64,000 bases of DNA from CAWGCE01 sp964480915 (GTDB taxonomy: Bacteria > Planctomycetota > Planctomycetia > Pirellulales > Pirellulaceae). This document shows positions 53,393 through 62,546 of the stretch, piece by piece. Positions within the stretch are counted from its first letter, which is position 1. Each line of letters begins with the position of its first letter. Location: contig CAYZRS010000018.1 in NCBI GenBank assembly GCA_964480915.1, forward strand, positions 1-64,000, given 5' to 3'. The notes under the pieces are model-generated. The model had not been told where the DNA came from and ran no database searches. It worked only from the letters and a program-made list of their open reading frames with translations. The position numbers and the translations under genes are program-made.

Positions 53393-53671
53393 GGTGCTTG
53401 CCCTTTGCTGAGTGGTCTCGTATCTGGCCGTTCAAGCCGCTGGCTTGCTTAGCTGTAGCCTATGGCAAGGGCTCGCTGGGCGTCAATCAATGCGGCAAGG
53501 ATCAGTGCAATTCGCGGCTTTCAAGAGGCGGTGGCGGCGACTGCCCCGTTTCCGCTGCTGGTTCTCGGTGGAACCCTGCCGTCAGTAATGCCAGTGTTTG
53601 AAATCACAAAAAATGTGTGATAGGATACTGTGCTCTTATCCATCGCTCGCCTTCTTCTTATGGGACCTGCA

Positions 53672-54556
53672 ATGCCACGATTCAAGTATGTTTTGTCGAC
53701 GTTTTGTGGACTTTTTCTAGTCACTGCTCAAGCCGCCACTGCGAATGCAACCGATCTGACAGCATTCGAGATTGGGCACAATGCCGGATATGAGGCTGGC
53801 TTGTTCGCTGGGATGGAACGTGGGCGACTGGAAGGCAATGAAGTCGGGCAAGCGGAAGGTTACGACAGCGGATGGGAATTCGGATACAGGCCCGCATACG
53901 ATGCGGCGTTTACTTCGAACCACAGTATCGGACTTCTCGATGGCTGGAATGCCAAGTAAAACGATGGCTTCGTTTCGCAAGCCAGGCGGACCTCTGCCGC
54001 AGGAACGCAAAGCGCTGGGGTGATTCTGCACTACGATGGAAACGCAGGCGGATCGGATTTCATCATGTGGGTCAATTCCAAGTTTACGCCGATTCACATG
54101 ATTGATGATTATCAGATCGGTTATGACCTCGGACTGGCAGAAGGCGATTCGGCCGGCTTCGAATCTTCGTATCAGCCGGCTTACGACGAGGCGTTCGGAT
54201 TGGCCTACGTCGTCGGAACGGACGAAGGGACAGAACAGGGTCGGTTGGACGGAGCCGACGGCGGCTACCGCCTCGGACTCGAAGAAGGCGAAACGGCTGC
54301 CGAATTCCAAGCCCGAGCGGCCGCTAAGTCATTCATTCAAAACGGAGGAGACTTGCAAGCGTGGATGAGCCAAAGCGACGCATTCGTGGCGGCCGCCTTC
54401 GCAGAAGAGTTTCCCAACGTTGTGATTGATGCACTGTCGAGCATCGAGGCGACGTCTGCCGGATTGGCAGTGGCTGCTGTTCCCGAACCGAGTTCGTTCA
54501 CACTGCTGTTCATGGCTGGCTTATGCGCCTTGCGAGCACGCAAGCTGCTGGGCTAG
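53672..54556 (+). pseudogene. PEP-CTERM protein gene interrupted by one UAA
   Basis: A signal peptide (KYVLSTFCGLFLVTAQAATA) and Gly-rich repeats (GYEAGLFAGMERGRLEGNEV) are in the same frame as a downstream stretch with more of these repeats (GYDLGLAEGDSAGFESSYQP, GTDEGTEQGRLDGADGGYRL) and a PEP-CTERM tail (VPEPSSFTLLFMAGLCALRA). They are separated by a single TAA at 53957-53959; the 20 codons after it are open and protein-like. The C-terminal half without the signal peptide could not be exported, so I read this as one gene of about 294 residues with a nonsense codon or a base error. It begins 279 bases from the FG-GAP gene (divergent). Confidence 0.7.
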
Positions 54557-55005
54557 TGTGTGCTGAGGATTAGTCAGCCACTTCTCTTGTGACAGGGGTG
54601 ACTCATTTTCGGCGAACCGTTGACGCAGGTGTGGAAATGAAATCGCGCCCGCCCAAACATGCCTCCCATGCGAAAATCTAGGACCGCCCCTGCCGGGTTC
54701 TTCAATGGTGCGCCGTTTATCCAGGGTTCCGCCCGACAAGTCGGGCTTCAGCCTGGGCTGACATCGAGCCGTCCCTTCGGGACTAGATCAGCCTGCCGCC
54801 AGCCACGGCGTGGCGATTCCAGGCCAGCCTAGGGTGAAGCCAAAAGCGCCTATCGCACCGTTTACTCAGCGTGAAGCCAAAGGAACCTTAGCAATGTCTG
54901 CGAAACCCAGGGATCCGTTGCCGGTATTTGGAAAGCGACAGATTCGCTATCCTATTCAGTTGCTGAAGTTACACGATGCGGTCTCGGGCCGTCCTGGATC
55001 AACGA
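54557..55005. other. 449-base region with hairpin cluster
   Basis: Three perfect hairpins lie in 54731-54783 (listed separately). The remainder has no recognisable gene; an open frame from 54810 has no domain. The next gene's promoter may lie here. Confidence 0.5.
54731..54783. repeat. Cluster of three perfect hairpins (REP-like)
   Basis: GCCCGACAAGTCGGGC (54731-54746), TCAGCCTGGGCTGA (54748-54761) and GTCCCTTCGGGAC (54771-54783) are near-perfect palindromes in a row. Such clusters in GC-rich intergenic DNA resemble REP/BIME units, which are often moved by a dedicated Y1 transposase. I cannot show other copies in this window. Confidence 0.5.
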
Positions 55006-57123
55006 ATGAACAAGTCGAAATCAAAACGGCGCCGCCAGAAGCAGCCGAGTACACCGGTGAACCAGCCGGTGGATGAGCCCGCGATGGGTCGCGTATCTTT
55101 GGTCTTGTTAGTCACGACCGCGTTTTTCGGTGCCTTCTTGCTCTTCTTGGTGCAACCGCTTGTTGGCAAAGCGATTTTACCGTGGTTCGGCGGCAGTCCA
55201 GCAATGTGGACGACGAGTATGTTCTTCTTCCAGCTCGTCTTGTTGGCCGGATACTGCTATGTGCATGTGATCAGTCGGTACAGTTCAGTGCGAACCCAAA
55301 TATTGGTGCACGCCGCCCTGGCCATTGCGGGCGCTCTGCTGCTTCCGATCTATCCGTCGATTGCTTACAAGCCGACGGGTGAAACGAGCTGGCCGGCGGT
55401 CGCTGTGCTGCAGGTCTTAACGGCAACGGTGGGCGTTCAGTTTTTCTTGCTTGCCACGACGGCGCCGCTCACGCAGGTGTGGTGGCATCGAATTTCGAAC
55501 AAGCCACCCTACTCGCTGTATGCGGTGTCCAACTGCGGGTCGCTGTTGGCACTGTTCTGCTATCCTTTCGTTTTGGAACCAGCGTTGGGGGTCCGAGCGC
55601 AGGCGTTGGTGTGGTCTGCGAGTTTTGTGGTCTATGTCTTGCTGGTAGCCTGTTGTTTGCAACAGTTCCGTTCACCACCAAAGAAAGCGACCGAGGCGTC
55701 GGTTCCGTCCACTCTTCGCGAGTGTTCGTTGTGGCTGTTTCTGTCTTGCGGCGGTTCGGTCTTGCTACTTGCGATCACCAATCATGTGACGCAAAACGTG
55801 GCCGTCGTACCGTTTTTCTGGGTCCTCCCTTTGGCCATCTACCTCATTAGCTTCATTCTGGTATTTAGCTTTCCCCGTTCCTATCATCGACCGACGTTTA
55901 CGGTCCTGATGGCGATCACCTTCATTGCGTCCGCCTACTTTTATGATTTCCGAGCCGCACACAGCATTGGCGCGGTGCTGGTGTCATGCTTGGCGACGTT
56001 GTTTGTCGGTTGCATGATTTTTCACGGCGAATTGGTCAAGCACCAACCGGCCGCAGAGAAACTGACAGCTTTTTACGTCATGCTTTCGGCCGGTGGAGCA
56101 TTAGGCGGCTTTCTCGTCAGCTTTGTCGCACCCTCGATCTTCAGCCAGTACTACGAGTATCCGATCACGCTGGTCCTTGTCTGGTTGACGGTGATGGCAA
56201 TGGCGTTAACGGATCGTGATGGATTCTTGTATCGGGGGCGTCCCGTTTGGGGGTGGGCGATTGTCTTGGGCATATTTGTGGTCTTCTTGGTCAATATTCG
56301 CGAAGGTTTAACTGCCGTTTCCGCGACGCCCTACTTCACAAAACGAAATTTTTACGGCGTGTTATCGATCGAGCAAATGAGCGATCCACAAGGCAGCGTG
56401 ATTGCTTTGCGGCATGGTACGATTTGTCACGGCGCGCAGTATCTGCAAAAAAACCAGTTTGAGCCGACGACCTATTTTACGCGCGCCAGTGGCATGGGCA
56501 CGGCCATGAAGCATCTGGAGGGTCGAGCTGAGAAACGGGTCGGTATTCTGGGGTTGGGGATTGGCACCGTGGCCGCCTATTGCGAACCGGGTGACTATTT
56601 CCGCGCTTATGAAATTGACCCAGACGTTGTCGAGCTTGCGACAAACCCCAACGTTTTTACTTTTTGGACGCTGTTTGACCAGCGACAGGCGACGGCCGAT
56701 ATCGTGATTGGCGACGCCCGGACGTCGCTAGAGAACGAATTGGCGAATGGCGATAAGCAGGACCTCGATTTACTGCTCATCGATGTCTTTACGGGTGACG
56801 CCATCCCCGTGCATCTCATCACTCAGGAGGCGTTTACGCTCTATTCCCAACACCTTAAGGCCGATGGGGTCATTGCCGTCCATATTTCGAATCGACATCT
56901 CGATTTGGTGCCGGTCGTCTTGGGCTTGGCCGATCAACTCGATCAAAATGTCGCCTTGGTGATTCAACCGGGACTGAGTCGCTGGGCGATCGTAGCGCCG
57001 GATCATGTCCTGCGAGAAATGGAAAAGACGAGCCAGACGAAAATGATCCGGCTCAAGAAAGGCGCTTCCAACACCATCGTGTGGACCGACGACTTTAGCG
57101 ATATTCTCAGCGTTCTCAGGTAA
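55006..57123 (+). CDS. Membrane protein with spermidine synthase-like domain
   Basis: The protein has about 705 residues. An N-terminal half with about ten or more membrane helices (VLLVTTAFFGAFLLFLVQPL and others) is joined to a C-terminal Rossmann domain like spermidine synthase: GILGLGIGTVAAYCEPGDYF, then Y-E-I-D-P-D-V-V, IVIGDARTSLENELANGDKQ and LLLIDVFTGDAIPVHLIT. The fusion is common in planctomycetes and other bacteria. Polyamine synthase activity is doubtful because the catalytic Asp pair cannot be confirmed by eye. The start is uncertain: ATG at 54976, 55006 or 55084, none with a strong ribosome binding site. Confidence 0.78.
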   Translation: MNKSKSKRRRQKQPSTPVNQPVDEPAMGRVSLVLLVTTAFFGAFLLFLVQPLVGKAILPWFGGSPAMWTTSMFFFQLVLLAGYCYVHVISRYSSVRTQILVHAALAIAGALLLPIYPSIAYKPTGETSWPAVAVLQVLTATVGVQFFLLATTAPLTQVWWHRISNKPPYSLYAVSNCGSLLALFCYPFVLEPALGVRAQALVWSASFVVYVLLVACCLQQFRSPPKKATEASVPSTLRECSLWLFLSCGGSVLLLAITNHVTQNVAVVPFFWVLPLAIYLISFILVFSFPRSYHRPTFTVLMAITFIASAYFYDFRAAHSIGAVLVSCLATLFVGCMIFHGELVKHQPAAEKLTAFYVMLSAGGALGGFLVSFVAPSIFSQYYEYPITLVLVWLTVMAMALTDRDGFLYRGRPVWGWAIVLGIFVVFLVNIREGLTAVSATPYFTKRNFYGVLSIEQMSDPQGSVIALRHGTICHGAQYLQKNQFEPTTYFTRASGMGTAMKHLEGRAEKRVGILGLGIGTVAAYCEPGDYFRAYEIDPDVVELATNPNVFTFWTLFDQRQATADIVIGDARTSLENELANGDKQDLDLLLIDVFTGDAIPVHLITQEAFTLYSQHLKADGVIAVHISNRHLDLVPVVLGLADQLDQNVALVIQPGLSRWAIVAPDHVLREMEKTSQTKMIRLKKGASNTIVWTDDFSDILSVLR

Positions 57124-57200
57124 CCGATACCCGCGACGTCGGCCGCATCGATGATCGGCTGCACTGGAACGTCATCGCCTGGCATCACGGCTTGCGACTT

Positions 57201-59144
57201 TCACGAAGAAGCGAGGACGCGGACGTCTCCTTTGCGGCGCGTAAAGCCCTGGCGGTCGAGGTACTCGCAAATGGGGACGGCGAATTTACGAGTCGTATTC
57301 AGAAGTTCGCGGATGTCGCTGACGGTGAGACCGTCGCTGGCAGCAAAGGCGGTGCTCAATAGGCTCTTGAGCTCCGACATGGCTGACGTATGCAAGTAGA
57401 GATCTTTGGTGACGTGGACCAGCTGCTCTTCCGCGACAGCGATTTGAATCAGTTTTTGAATGTCGTCGGCCCGGTTGGGGATTTCTTTTTGGTATTCGGC
57501 AATGCTTGGCGGCTGGCATTTGGCTGCCTCGTAGCGAGCGATGATTTCGGCCAATAACGCCTGCTGAGGCTTGGAAAGTTTGAGTTTGTGGTCGCGGTGC
57601 GCGACACCTCGATCGGTCAGACGGACGTGCCCTGCCCTCGCCATCTGCTTGATGACTGCGGTTAGCAATGCCGCATCGTCGACGTAAGCGAAGTCGCTGA
57701 TCAGCTTGGCGGTGTCGATGGCCGAACGCATGGGGTGCTCGTCGTGTAGTTTGGCCAATTGTCGTGAAATGCGTTCACTCCAAGCGTCAAAGTAATCGGA
57801 CTGAACGAGTGCCGTGCGCCGCGGCGAAACCTCCAGTGCGATGAGCGCTTCCGAAGATTCGAGTGCTGCAATCGTGGCACTTGGACTCTTCGCACCGGCC
57901 AGCCGCGCGAGATCATGGGGCGCCCACGGAGCGAAGCCGGCGAAGTAGATTGCTGAACCGACGCGGCTCGCTTCGTCGTCCGATGTGGCCAGGTTGTGCA
58001 AGTGCGTTAGGTCGAGCTTGGTTGGCTTTTTGAGCTTTGCTGCGTTCGGGACGAGGATGCGTCCTCCGCCGATGGTGACGACGGGCGATTCGCTACGGAT
58101 GACGAACGGCTGATTCCAGACAGCGGCCACGGATTCGCGCAGGAATAGCTGAGCAAACCCTTGCTCGCCGGCCGTTAGCTTGTCTTGTTCCAGGAGTGCG
58201 ATCGTCGCCAGGACTTCGGCGGTACCGACGTGTAAACGGACGGTCGAACGATGCTTCAGTGGCCTTGGGGTTGCGGGTAAGACCTGCAAGCTGACCGTCA
58301 GCAGGTCACTCGCCCGTAAATGGCCGGGCGATGCCAGCTCGTGCCCTCGTTCGATCTCTTCGTGGTGGATGCCGGCCAAGTTCATCGCGGCACGCTGGCC
58401 TCGTTCGATCATTTCGACGGGGCGTCCGTGGTTGTTGAGGCCACGAATGCGGGCTGCCAATCCGTCGGGCTGCACAAGCACTTCGTCACCGACGGCGGCT
58501 CGGCCACTGGCCACACTGCCGGTCACGACCGTTCCGTGGCCCGCGATGGTAAATGATCGATCAATCGCCATTCGAAATGGCGTCACTTGCTGTTCTTCCG
58601 CAGCGGCGGTGGCTTGCAGACGCCGGTCATGCGCTTGGGTCGCTGCCGCGATCAGCGCTTGCTTCAATTCGTCGATGCCGAGCATCGTTTCCGAACTGGT
58701 CCGTAGAATCGGTGCGTCGGCGAGGAAGGTGCCCTCGACGAGCTCGCGCACTTCCGACTCGACCAAATCGATCCAGTCCTGGTCTGCCAGATCGCATTTC
58801 GTCAGCGCGATGACGCCGGCCGGCAGGTCCAGCAATCGCAAGACATCCATGTGCTCGCGTGTCTGCGGCTTGACCGAATCGTCGGCCGCGACGACCAGCA
58901 TGGCGAGGTCCATGCCGGTGGCTCCGGCGAGCATTTGCCGGACGAATTTTTCATGTCCTGGTACGTCGACAATGCCGAGCCGGAATTCAGCGAGGTCGAG
59001 TTCAGCAAAACCGAGCTCGATCGTGATGCCCCGCCGTTTTTCTTCCGGAAGCCGATCGGTATCGGTACCAGTTAGCGCTCGGACCAACGAGGTTTTCCCG
59101 TGGTCGATGTGCCCGGCCGTACCCAGAATCAGATCGATTGCCAT
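57201..59144 (-). CDS. selB: Selenocysteine-specific elongation factor SelB
   Basis: The 647-residue GTPase delivers Sec-tRNA(Sec) to UGA codons followed by SECIS. The G1 loop is GTAGHIDHGKTSLVRAL, then D-R-L-P-E-E-K-R-R-G-I-T-I-E-L-G, DVPGHEKFVRQ and TKCDL. Domains II and III follow, and the C-terminal 250 residues contain repeated winged-helix domains (for example KLISDFAYVDDAALLTAVIK and LLSTAFAASDGLTVSDIREL) that bind the SECIS hairpin. Together with selA and three UGA-containing genes this demonstrates a working Sec pathway. The start ATG at 59144 gives the standard N-terminus. Confidence 0.95.
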   Translation of the reverse strand: MAIDLILGTAGHIDHGKTSLVRALTGTDTDRLPEEKRRGITIELGFAELDLAEFRLGIVDVPGHEKFVRQMLAGATGMDLAMLVVAADDSVKPQTREHMDVLRLLDLPAGVIALTKCDLADQDWIDLVESEVRELVEGTFLADAPILRTSSETMLGIDELKQALIAAATQAHDRRLQATAAAEEQQVTPFRMAIDRSFTIAGHGTVVTGSVASGRAAVGDEVLVQPDGLAARIRGLNNHGRPVEMIERGQRAAMNLAGIHHEEIERGHELASPGHLRASDLLTVSLQVLPATPRPLKHRSTVRLHVGTAEVLATIALLEQDKLTAGEQGFAQLFLRESVAAVWNQPFVIRSESPVVTIGGGRILVPNAAKLKKPTKLDLTHLHNLATSDDEASRVGSAIYFAGFAPWAPHDLARLAGAKSPSATIAALESSEALIALEVSPRRTALVQSDYFDAWSERISRQLAKLHDEHPMRSAIDTAKLISDFAYVDDAALLTAVIKQMARAGHVRLTDRGVAHRDHKLKLSKPQQALLAEIIARYEAAKCQPPSIAEYQKEIPNRADDIQKLIQIAVAEEQLVHVTKDLYLHTSAMSELKSLLSTAFAASDGLTVSDIRELLNTTRKFAVPICEYLDRQGFTRRKGDVRVLASS

Positions 59145-59249
59145 GGTTGGCTATTCTAAAGCGACGTCGCTGCTTGACTACGGCCCACTGGAAAAAGAGT
59201 GCGGCCGTGGCGACCTTGCGAAAGCTCAGTTACGGATTCTGGCTGCCTC

Positions 59250-59696
59250 TTATTCGGGGCGGGGTTGAGCTAAGAACTCATTGAGCGTCGGAGGTGGCCC
59301 TTGGGGGGCCGCCGTCTTGGTGAACAGATTGGGCATTTTGAAGCTGGGTGTCTTTGGCGCGTTGGTGAACGGCCAGATGCCACCTGCTCCTGGCCCTTTG
59401 TCCTGCAAGATGGGTGGTGTGATCGCTCGTTTCGTGTCCGACCACATTTGTTGAGTCGTCTGTTGGAAGCGGTCTTTCATGCTGATCTGGTGGATCGGCC
59501 GATTCGTGGGCTGATTCATGCCGGGGATCGTCAGCAACTTATCCAGCGAGAATGGGTTTGCCGATTTCGGCTTTGCCGCGGACGCTGCGGATTTCTTGGC
59601 AAATGGATTCCATGCTTGTGCAGATGCGTTGTCGGCAGTTCCTGCAGAAACGACCAGGATGAACGCTGCAACAGTCAGTTGAATTCCGCGGCACAT
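59250..59696 (-). CDS. Short exported hypothetical protein
   Basis: The 148-residue protein has a signal peptide (GIQLTVAAFILVVSAGTADN) and then a low-complexity Ala/Lys/Pro region (FAKKSAASAAKPKSANPFSL). Repeated N-P-F, W-P-F and N-L-F-type motifs follow and the end is PPPTLNEFLAQPRPE. No known domain is visible. The gene lies between selB and proC, on the same strand as selB (105 bases upstream of its start) and divergent from proC. Confidence 0.65.
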   Translation of the reverse strand: MCRGIQLTVAAFILVVSAGTADNASAQAWNPFAKKSAASAAKPKSANPFSLDKLLTIPGMNQPTNRPIHQISMKDRFQQTTQQMWSDTKRAITPPILQDKGPGAGGIWPFTNAPKTPSFKMPNLFTKTAAPQGPPPTLNEFLAQPRPE

Positions 59697-59879
59697 CGGT
59701 GCGGCTCCTTTTTACCAAGTCTAGATTCGAATGGACCTCTTGTGAGAAGGCCCGGGAGTGTGGCAAAACGAAGGAACGCTGTCCAGGCGATTTGTGACAT
59801 CACTGATGGCACTGCTGAACCGCCCGCCCGGCCGGCTCACTCACACAAGAACACTCGGCAAATGAGAGATAAGTTTCGC

Positions 59880-60716
59880 ATGACAAATTCTGAGAGCCCC
59901 GTTGTTGGATTCATTGGAGCCGGCCAGATGGCTCGCGCCTTGGCGGGTGGATTCGTCGAAAAAAACATATTGCCGGCTGGCTCGATCATCGCGGCCGATG
60001 CCAAAGAGGAAGCGGTCATCGGATTTTGCGAGCGGATTGCTGGGGCTCGAACCGCTCCCTCGAATGTGGCGCTCGTCACTGCCGCCGATGTCGTCTTCTT
60101 GGCCGTCAAACCGCAGAATATGGCCGACGTGTTCGCAGAGCTCAAGTCGGCAACAGATCAGGCGGCCTCGATCGCGTCGACGTTGTTCGTCTCCATTGTG
60201 GCCGGACTGAGAAGCGACCGGCTGGCCGCTGCGTTGAGCACCGAACGCATCGTTCGCGTCATGCCGAATACTCCCTGCCTAATCGGCCAGGGCATGTCGG
60301 CCTATGCGGCTCGAGCCGGCGTGTCGGCCGAAGATGTGGCGTTCGTCCAGCGACTGCTAGAATCGGTCGGTGACGCGGTCGCCATTGACGAGTCGCAATT
60401 GGACGCGGTCACGGGCCTTTCGGGGTCTGGTCCAGCATTCGTCTACCAAGTCCTCGAGGCGATGATCGAAGGCGGAATCGAGTCGGGCTTGGACGCAGAA
60501 ATCGCGAATCGCTTGGCAGTCCAAACCGTCTTGGGGGCCGCGATGATGCTTCGCGAAACGGGCGAGACGCCGAAAATCTTGACCGACCGAGTCGCCAGTC
60601 CTAACGGGACGACCGTGGCTGGCTTACGAGTGCTGGCGGAAAATCAGGCCAAATCGGCCATTACAGCGGCGGTATTGGCGGCGACGGATCGATCGCGCGA
60701 GCTGGCAGCCGGCTAA
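59880..60716 (+). CDS. proC: Pyrroline-5-carboxylate reductase ProC
   Basis: The 278-residue NAD(P)H-dependent enzyme reduces pyrroline-5-carboxylate to proline, the last step of the pathway begun by ProB. The Rossmann motif is VGFIGAGQMARALAGGF, followed by VVFLAVKPQNM, RVMPNTPCLIGQGMSAY and the family signature TGLSGSGPAFVYQVLEAMIE. The start is ATG at 59880, preceded at suitable distance by GAGAG; an in-frame ATG at 59862 has none. The last conserved P-N-G-T-T-V-A-G-L is intact. Confidence 0.94.
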   Translation: MTNSESPVVGFIGAGQMARALAGGFVEKNILPAGSIIAADAKEEAVIGFCERIAGARTAPSNVALVTAADVVFLAVKPQNMADVFAELKSATDQAASIASTLFVSIVAGLRSDRLAAALSTERIVRVMPNTPCLIGQGMSAYAARAGVSAEDVAFVQRLLESVGDAVAIDESQLDAVTGLSGSGPAFVYQVLEAMIEGGIESGLDAEIANRLAVQTVLGAAMMLRETGETPKILTDRVASPNGTTVAGLRVLAENQAKSAITAAVLAATDRSRELAAG

Positions 60717-60919
60717 CCCAACATTCGCTTCCAAAGTGTCCAGCCAAGGTAGCACCGATGGCATCTTCACTTTTCCTGGTTCAGGAATTCCACACCGATT
60801 GCCGACGAGAGTAATATAGACCGGTGCCACCATTCGCAGGTAACGCAGGTAGCACGCCCTGGGGCTCTGATATTCCAACGGGGCCGCAACAAGAATCACG
60901 ACGTCTCCGGAGAGCAAAC

Positions 60920-61156
60920 ATGGCCAGCATCATGTGCAAGGTGGATGACAAGCAAATCCCACTCTTTCGAATCATCTGGGTTTCTGACTTGCCACATTTT
61001 TGCGGACATGACGATTGTGATCATGAAGGCCATTATGAAATTCGCTTAGAGCAAGGCGAATCGGTCTGGGCGCCCAGCCAAGAACAACGCGACAACGTCA
61101 TCACGGCGATCGAAACTTGGCACAAAGAATCGGACCGCCCTGACGGTTGGACCTAG
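60920..61156 (+). CDS. Small Cys/His-containing protein
   Basis: The 78-residue protein has an unusual cluster FCGHDDCDHEGHYEIRLE in which two Cys and three His could bind a metal. The stretch FRIIWVSDLPHF precedes it. I recognise no named family. GGAGAG lies 5 bases before the ATG at 60920; an in-frame ATG further upstream (60824) lacks one. It follows proC by about 200 bases. Confidence 0.65.
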   Translation: MASIMCKVDDKQIPLFRIIWVSDLPHFCGHDDCDHEGHYEIRLEQGESVWAPSQEQRDNVITAIETWHKESDRPDGWT

Positions 61157-61335
61157 TCGCCTACTGGACCGCCGGTCTGATGTTTGGCAAAGTTGGCGCA
61201 AGCCGTTTGCGTATTGGCGACGCGCGGTGACGATTCGATCGACGTTATATCTCCACATCCGCCCACCCCGGTTTCGGTTGACGGCTCTTGCGGTCTTGCA
61301 ACGGGATGGCTGGCGGAATCCATGAAAGGTGAATC

Positions 61336-61722
61336 ATGTTCCTGCGAATGCTGATCGCTGGTGTTTTCTGTCTCGGGTTTTCCACTCTCGCGAGCGCCCA
61401 GGACAAACAAACTGAACGGGTGCTAAGGCACGTCGTGCTGTTTAAATTCAAAGAGACGTCCACGCCTGAGAGCATCGCCAAAATCGAACAGTCTTTTCGT
61501 GAATTGCCAGGTCAGATCGAGCAAATCGTCGACTTCGAATGGGGGACGAACAACAGCACTGAGGGGCTCGATCATGGGTATACTCACTGCTTCTTCCTGA
61601 CTTTCGCAGACGAGTCGGGCCGAGCTGCCTACTTGCCGCATCCTGCTCACAAAGCATTCGTCGCCGTTCTCAAGCCGGAGCTTGAGGAAGTGACGGTGAT
61701 CGATTATTGGGTGCAAGATTAG
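61336..61722 (+). CDS. Exported Dabb (stress-responsive A/B barrel) protein
   Basis: The 128-residue protein has a signal peptide (MFLRMLIAGVFCLGFSTLAS) and then a Dabb domain: VLRHVVLFKFKETSTPESIA, a middle strand IVDFEWGTNNS, HGYTHCFFLTFADESGRAAY and the end PAHKAFVAVLKPELEEVTVI. Dabb dimers form alpha-beta barrels; most have no known substrate. Export is a planctomycete-typical variation. Confidence 0.82.
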   Translation: MFLRMLIAGVFCLGFSTLASAQDKQTERVLRHVVLFKFKETSTPESIAKIEQSFRELPGQIEQIVDFEWGTNNSTEGLDHGYTHCFFLTFADESGRAAYLPHPAHKAFVAVLKPELEEVTVIDYWVQD

Positions 61723-61941
61723 AGCCGGCGACGAAGCCGTGGGGAAAGGCGTCGTCCCGTCCTCCAGCGAAATGTCACGCTCTTGCGGCCGAATTCGGTA
61801 CGGCAAACACCGATTGCGAAATCGGTTCGAGGTCTTTCCGAGCATCGATTTCGCGAGCTCGATCCGTTGTACGTTAGGGAATAGTTGCGATAGAATGACG
61901 GTCAACGATCTCTTGCGATTCTAACTTAGCGGTACGAAGCC

Positions 61942-62430
61942 ATGTCTCTCTTTGAACGTTCTGGATATCAATGGCGTGAAACCTATTTCGTGCTGTTCGA
62001 TGAAAGCCATCGTCCCAACGCGGACAAACTGAGCTCGGTCGTTTCCAGACTGAACAAGCGTTTTCAAATTGAAGATATCCGCGGCGGCGACGACGGCCAA
62101 TTTGAATCGATGACCGTCATTTCTCCCGATGACTTCGCTGCCATGGACATTTCTTGCGTCGTTGGCGAAGAAGTGCTGGAGCAAATTCCGCTCTTGCAAG
62201 GTGAACTAAAAGACAACGCCGATTCGGACGAAGAAAAACAAAAGATCGACCAGATCGGTGAGAGTAACGCTCGACTCGACATTTTTCATTTTGAGAAACA
62301 GGTCGAAGATTTTGGGGACGGTGGCGAACCCGATTTTCTCGATCCGGGTGGAGTGCTTGTTGTCCTCGAGCGACTGGCCGAACTGTGCAACGGGGTTGTT
62401 GTTGATCCACAATCGGCGTCGGTCCTTTAA
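61942..62430 (+). CDS. Hypothetical protein, conserved in appearance
   Basis: The 162-residue acidic cytosolic protein begins GYQWRETYFVLFDESHRPNA. The middle is E-V-L-E-Q-I-P-L-L-Q-G-E-L-K followed by an acidic linker, and the end has RLDIFHFEKQVEDFG and then LDPGGVLVVLERLAELCNGV. No known domain is evident. It precedes efpL by about 117 bases on the same strand. Confidence 0.65.
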   Translation: MSLFERSGYQWRETYFVLFDESHRPNADKLSSVVSRLNKRFQIEDIRGGDDGQFESMTVISPDDFAAMDISCVVGEEVLEQIPLLQGELKDNADSDEEKQKIDQIGESNARLDIFHFEKQVEDFGDGGEPDFLDPGGVLVVLERLAELCNGVVVDPQSASVL

Positions 62431-62546
62431 CGCTGGGGATAACCGTGGGCTAGGCACGTTCACGGGATCTCGGTTTCCGCCCCAGATGGCTCGATTCGTG
62501 GAAATGGTTGGAAACCGGCAGTCCCTACTCAAGGAATTGGAATCAG

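Noticed and set aside
54557..55005. tRNA-Sec gene near selA/selB
   Set aside because: No 8-bp acceptor stem, UCA anticodon arm or GGTTCGA loop found; the palindromes do not fold as a tRNA.
54810..55076. 88-codon open frame before the spermidine-synthase-like gene
   Set aside because: Overlaps that gene, low complexity, no homology signature.
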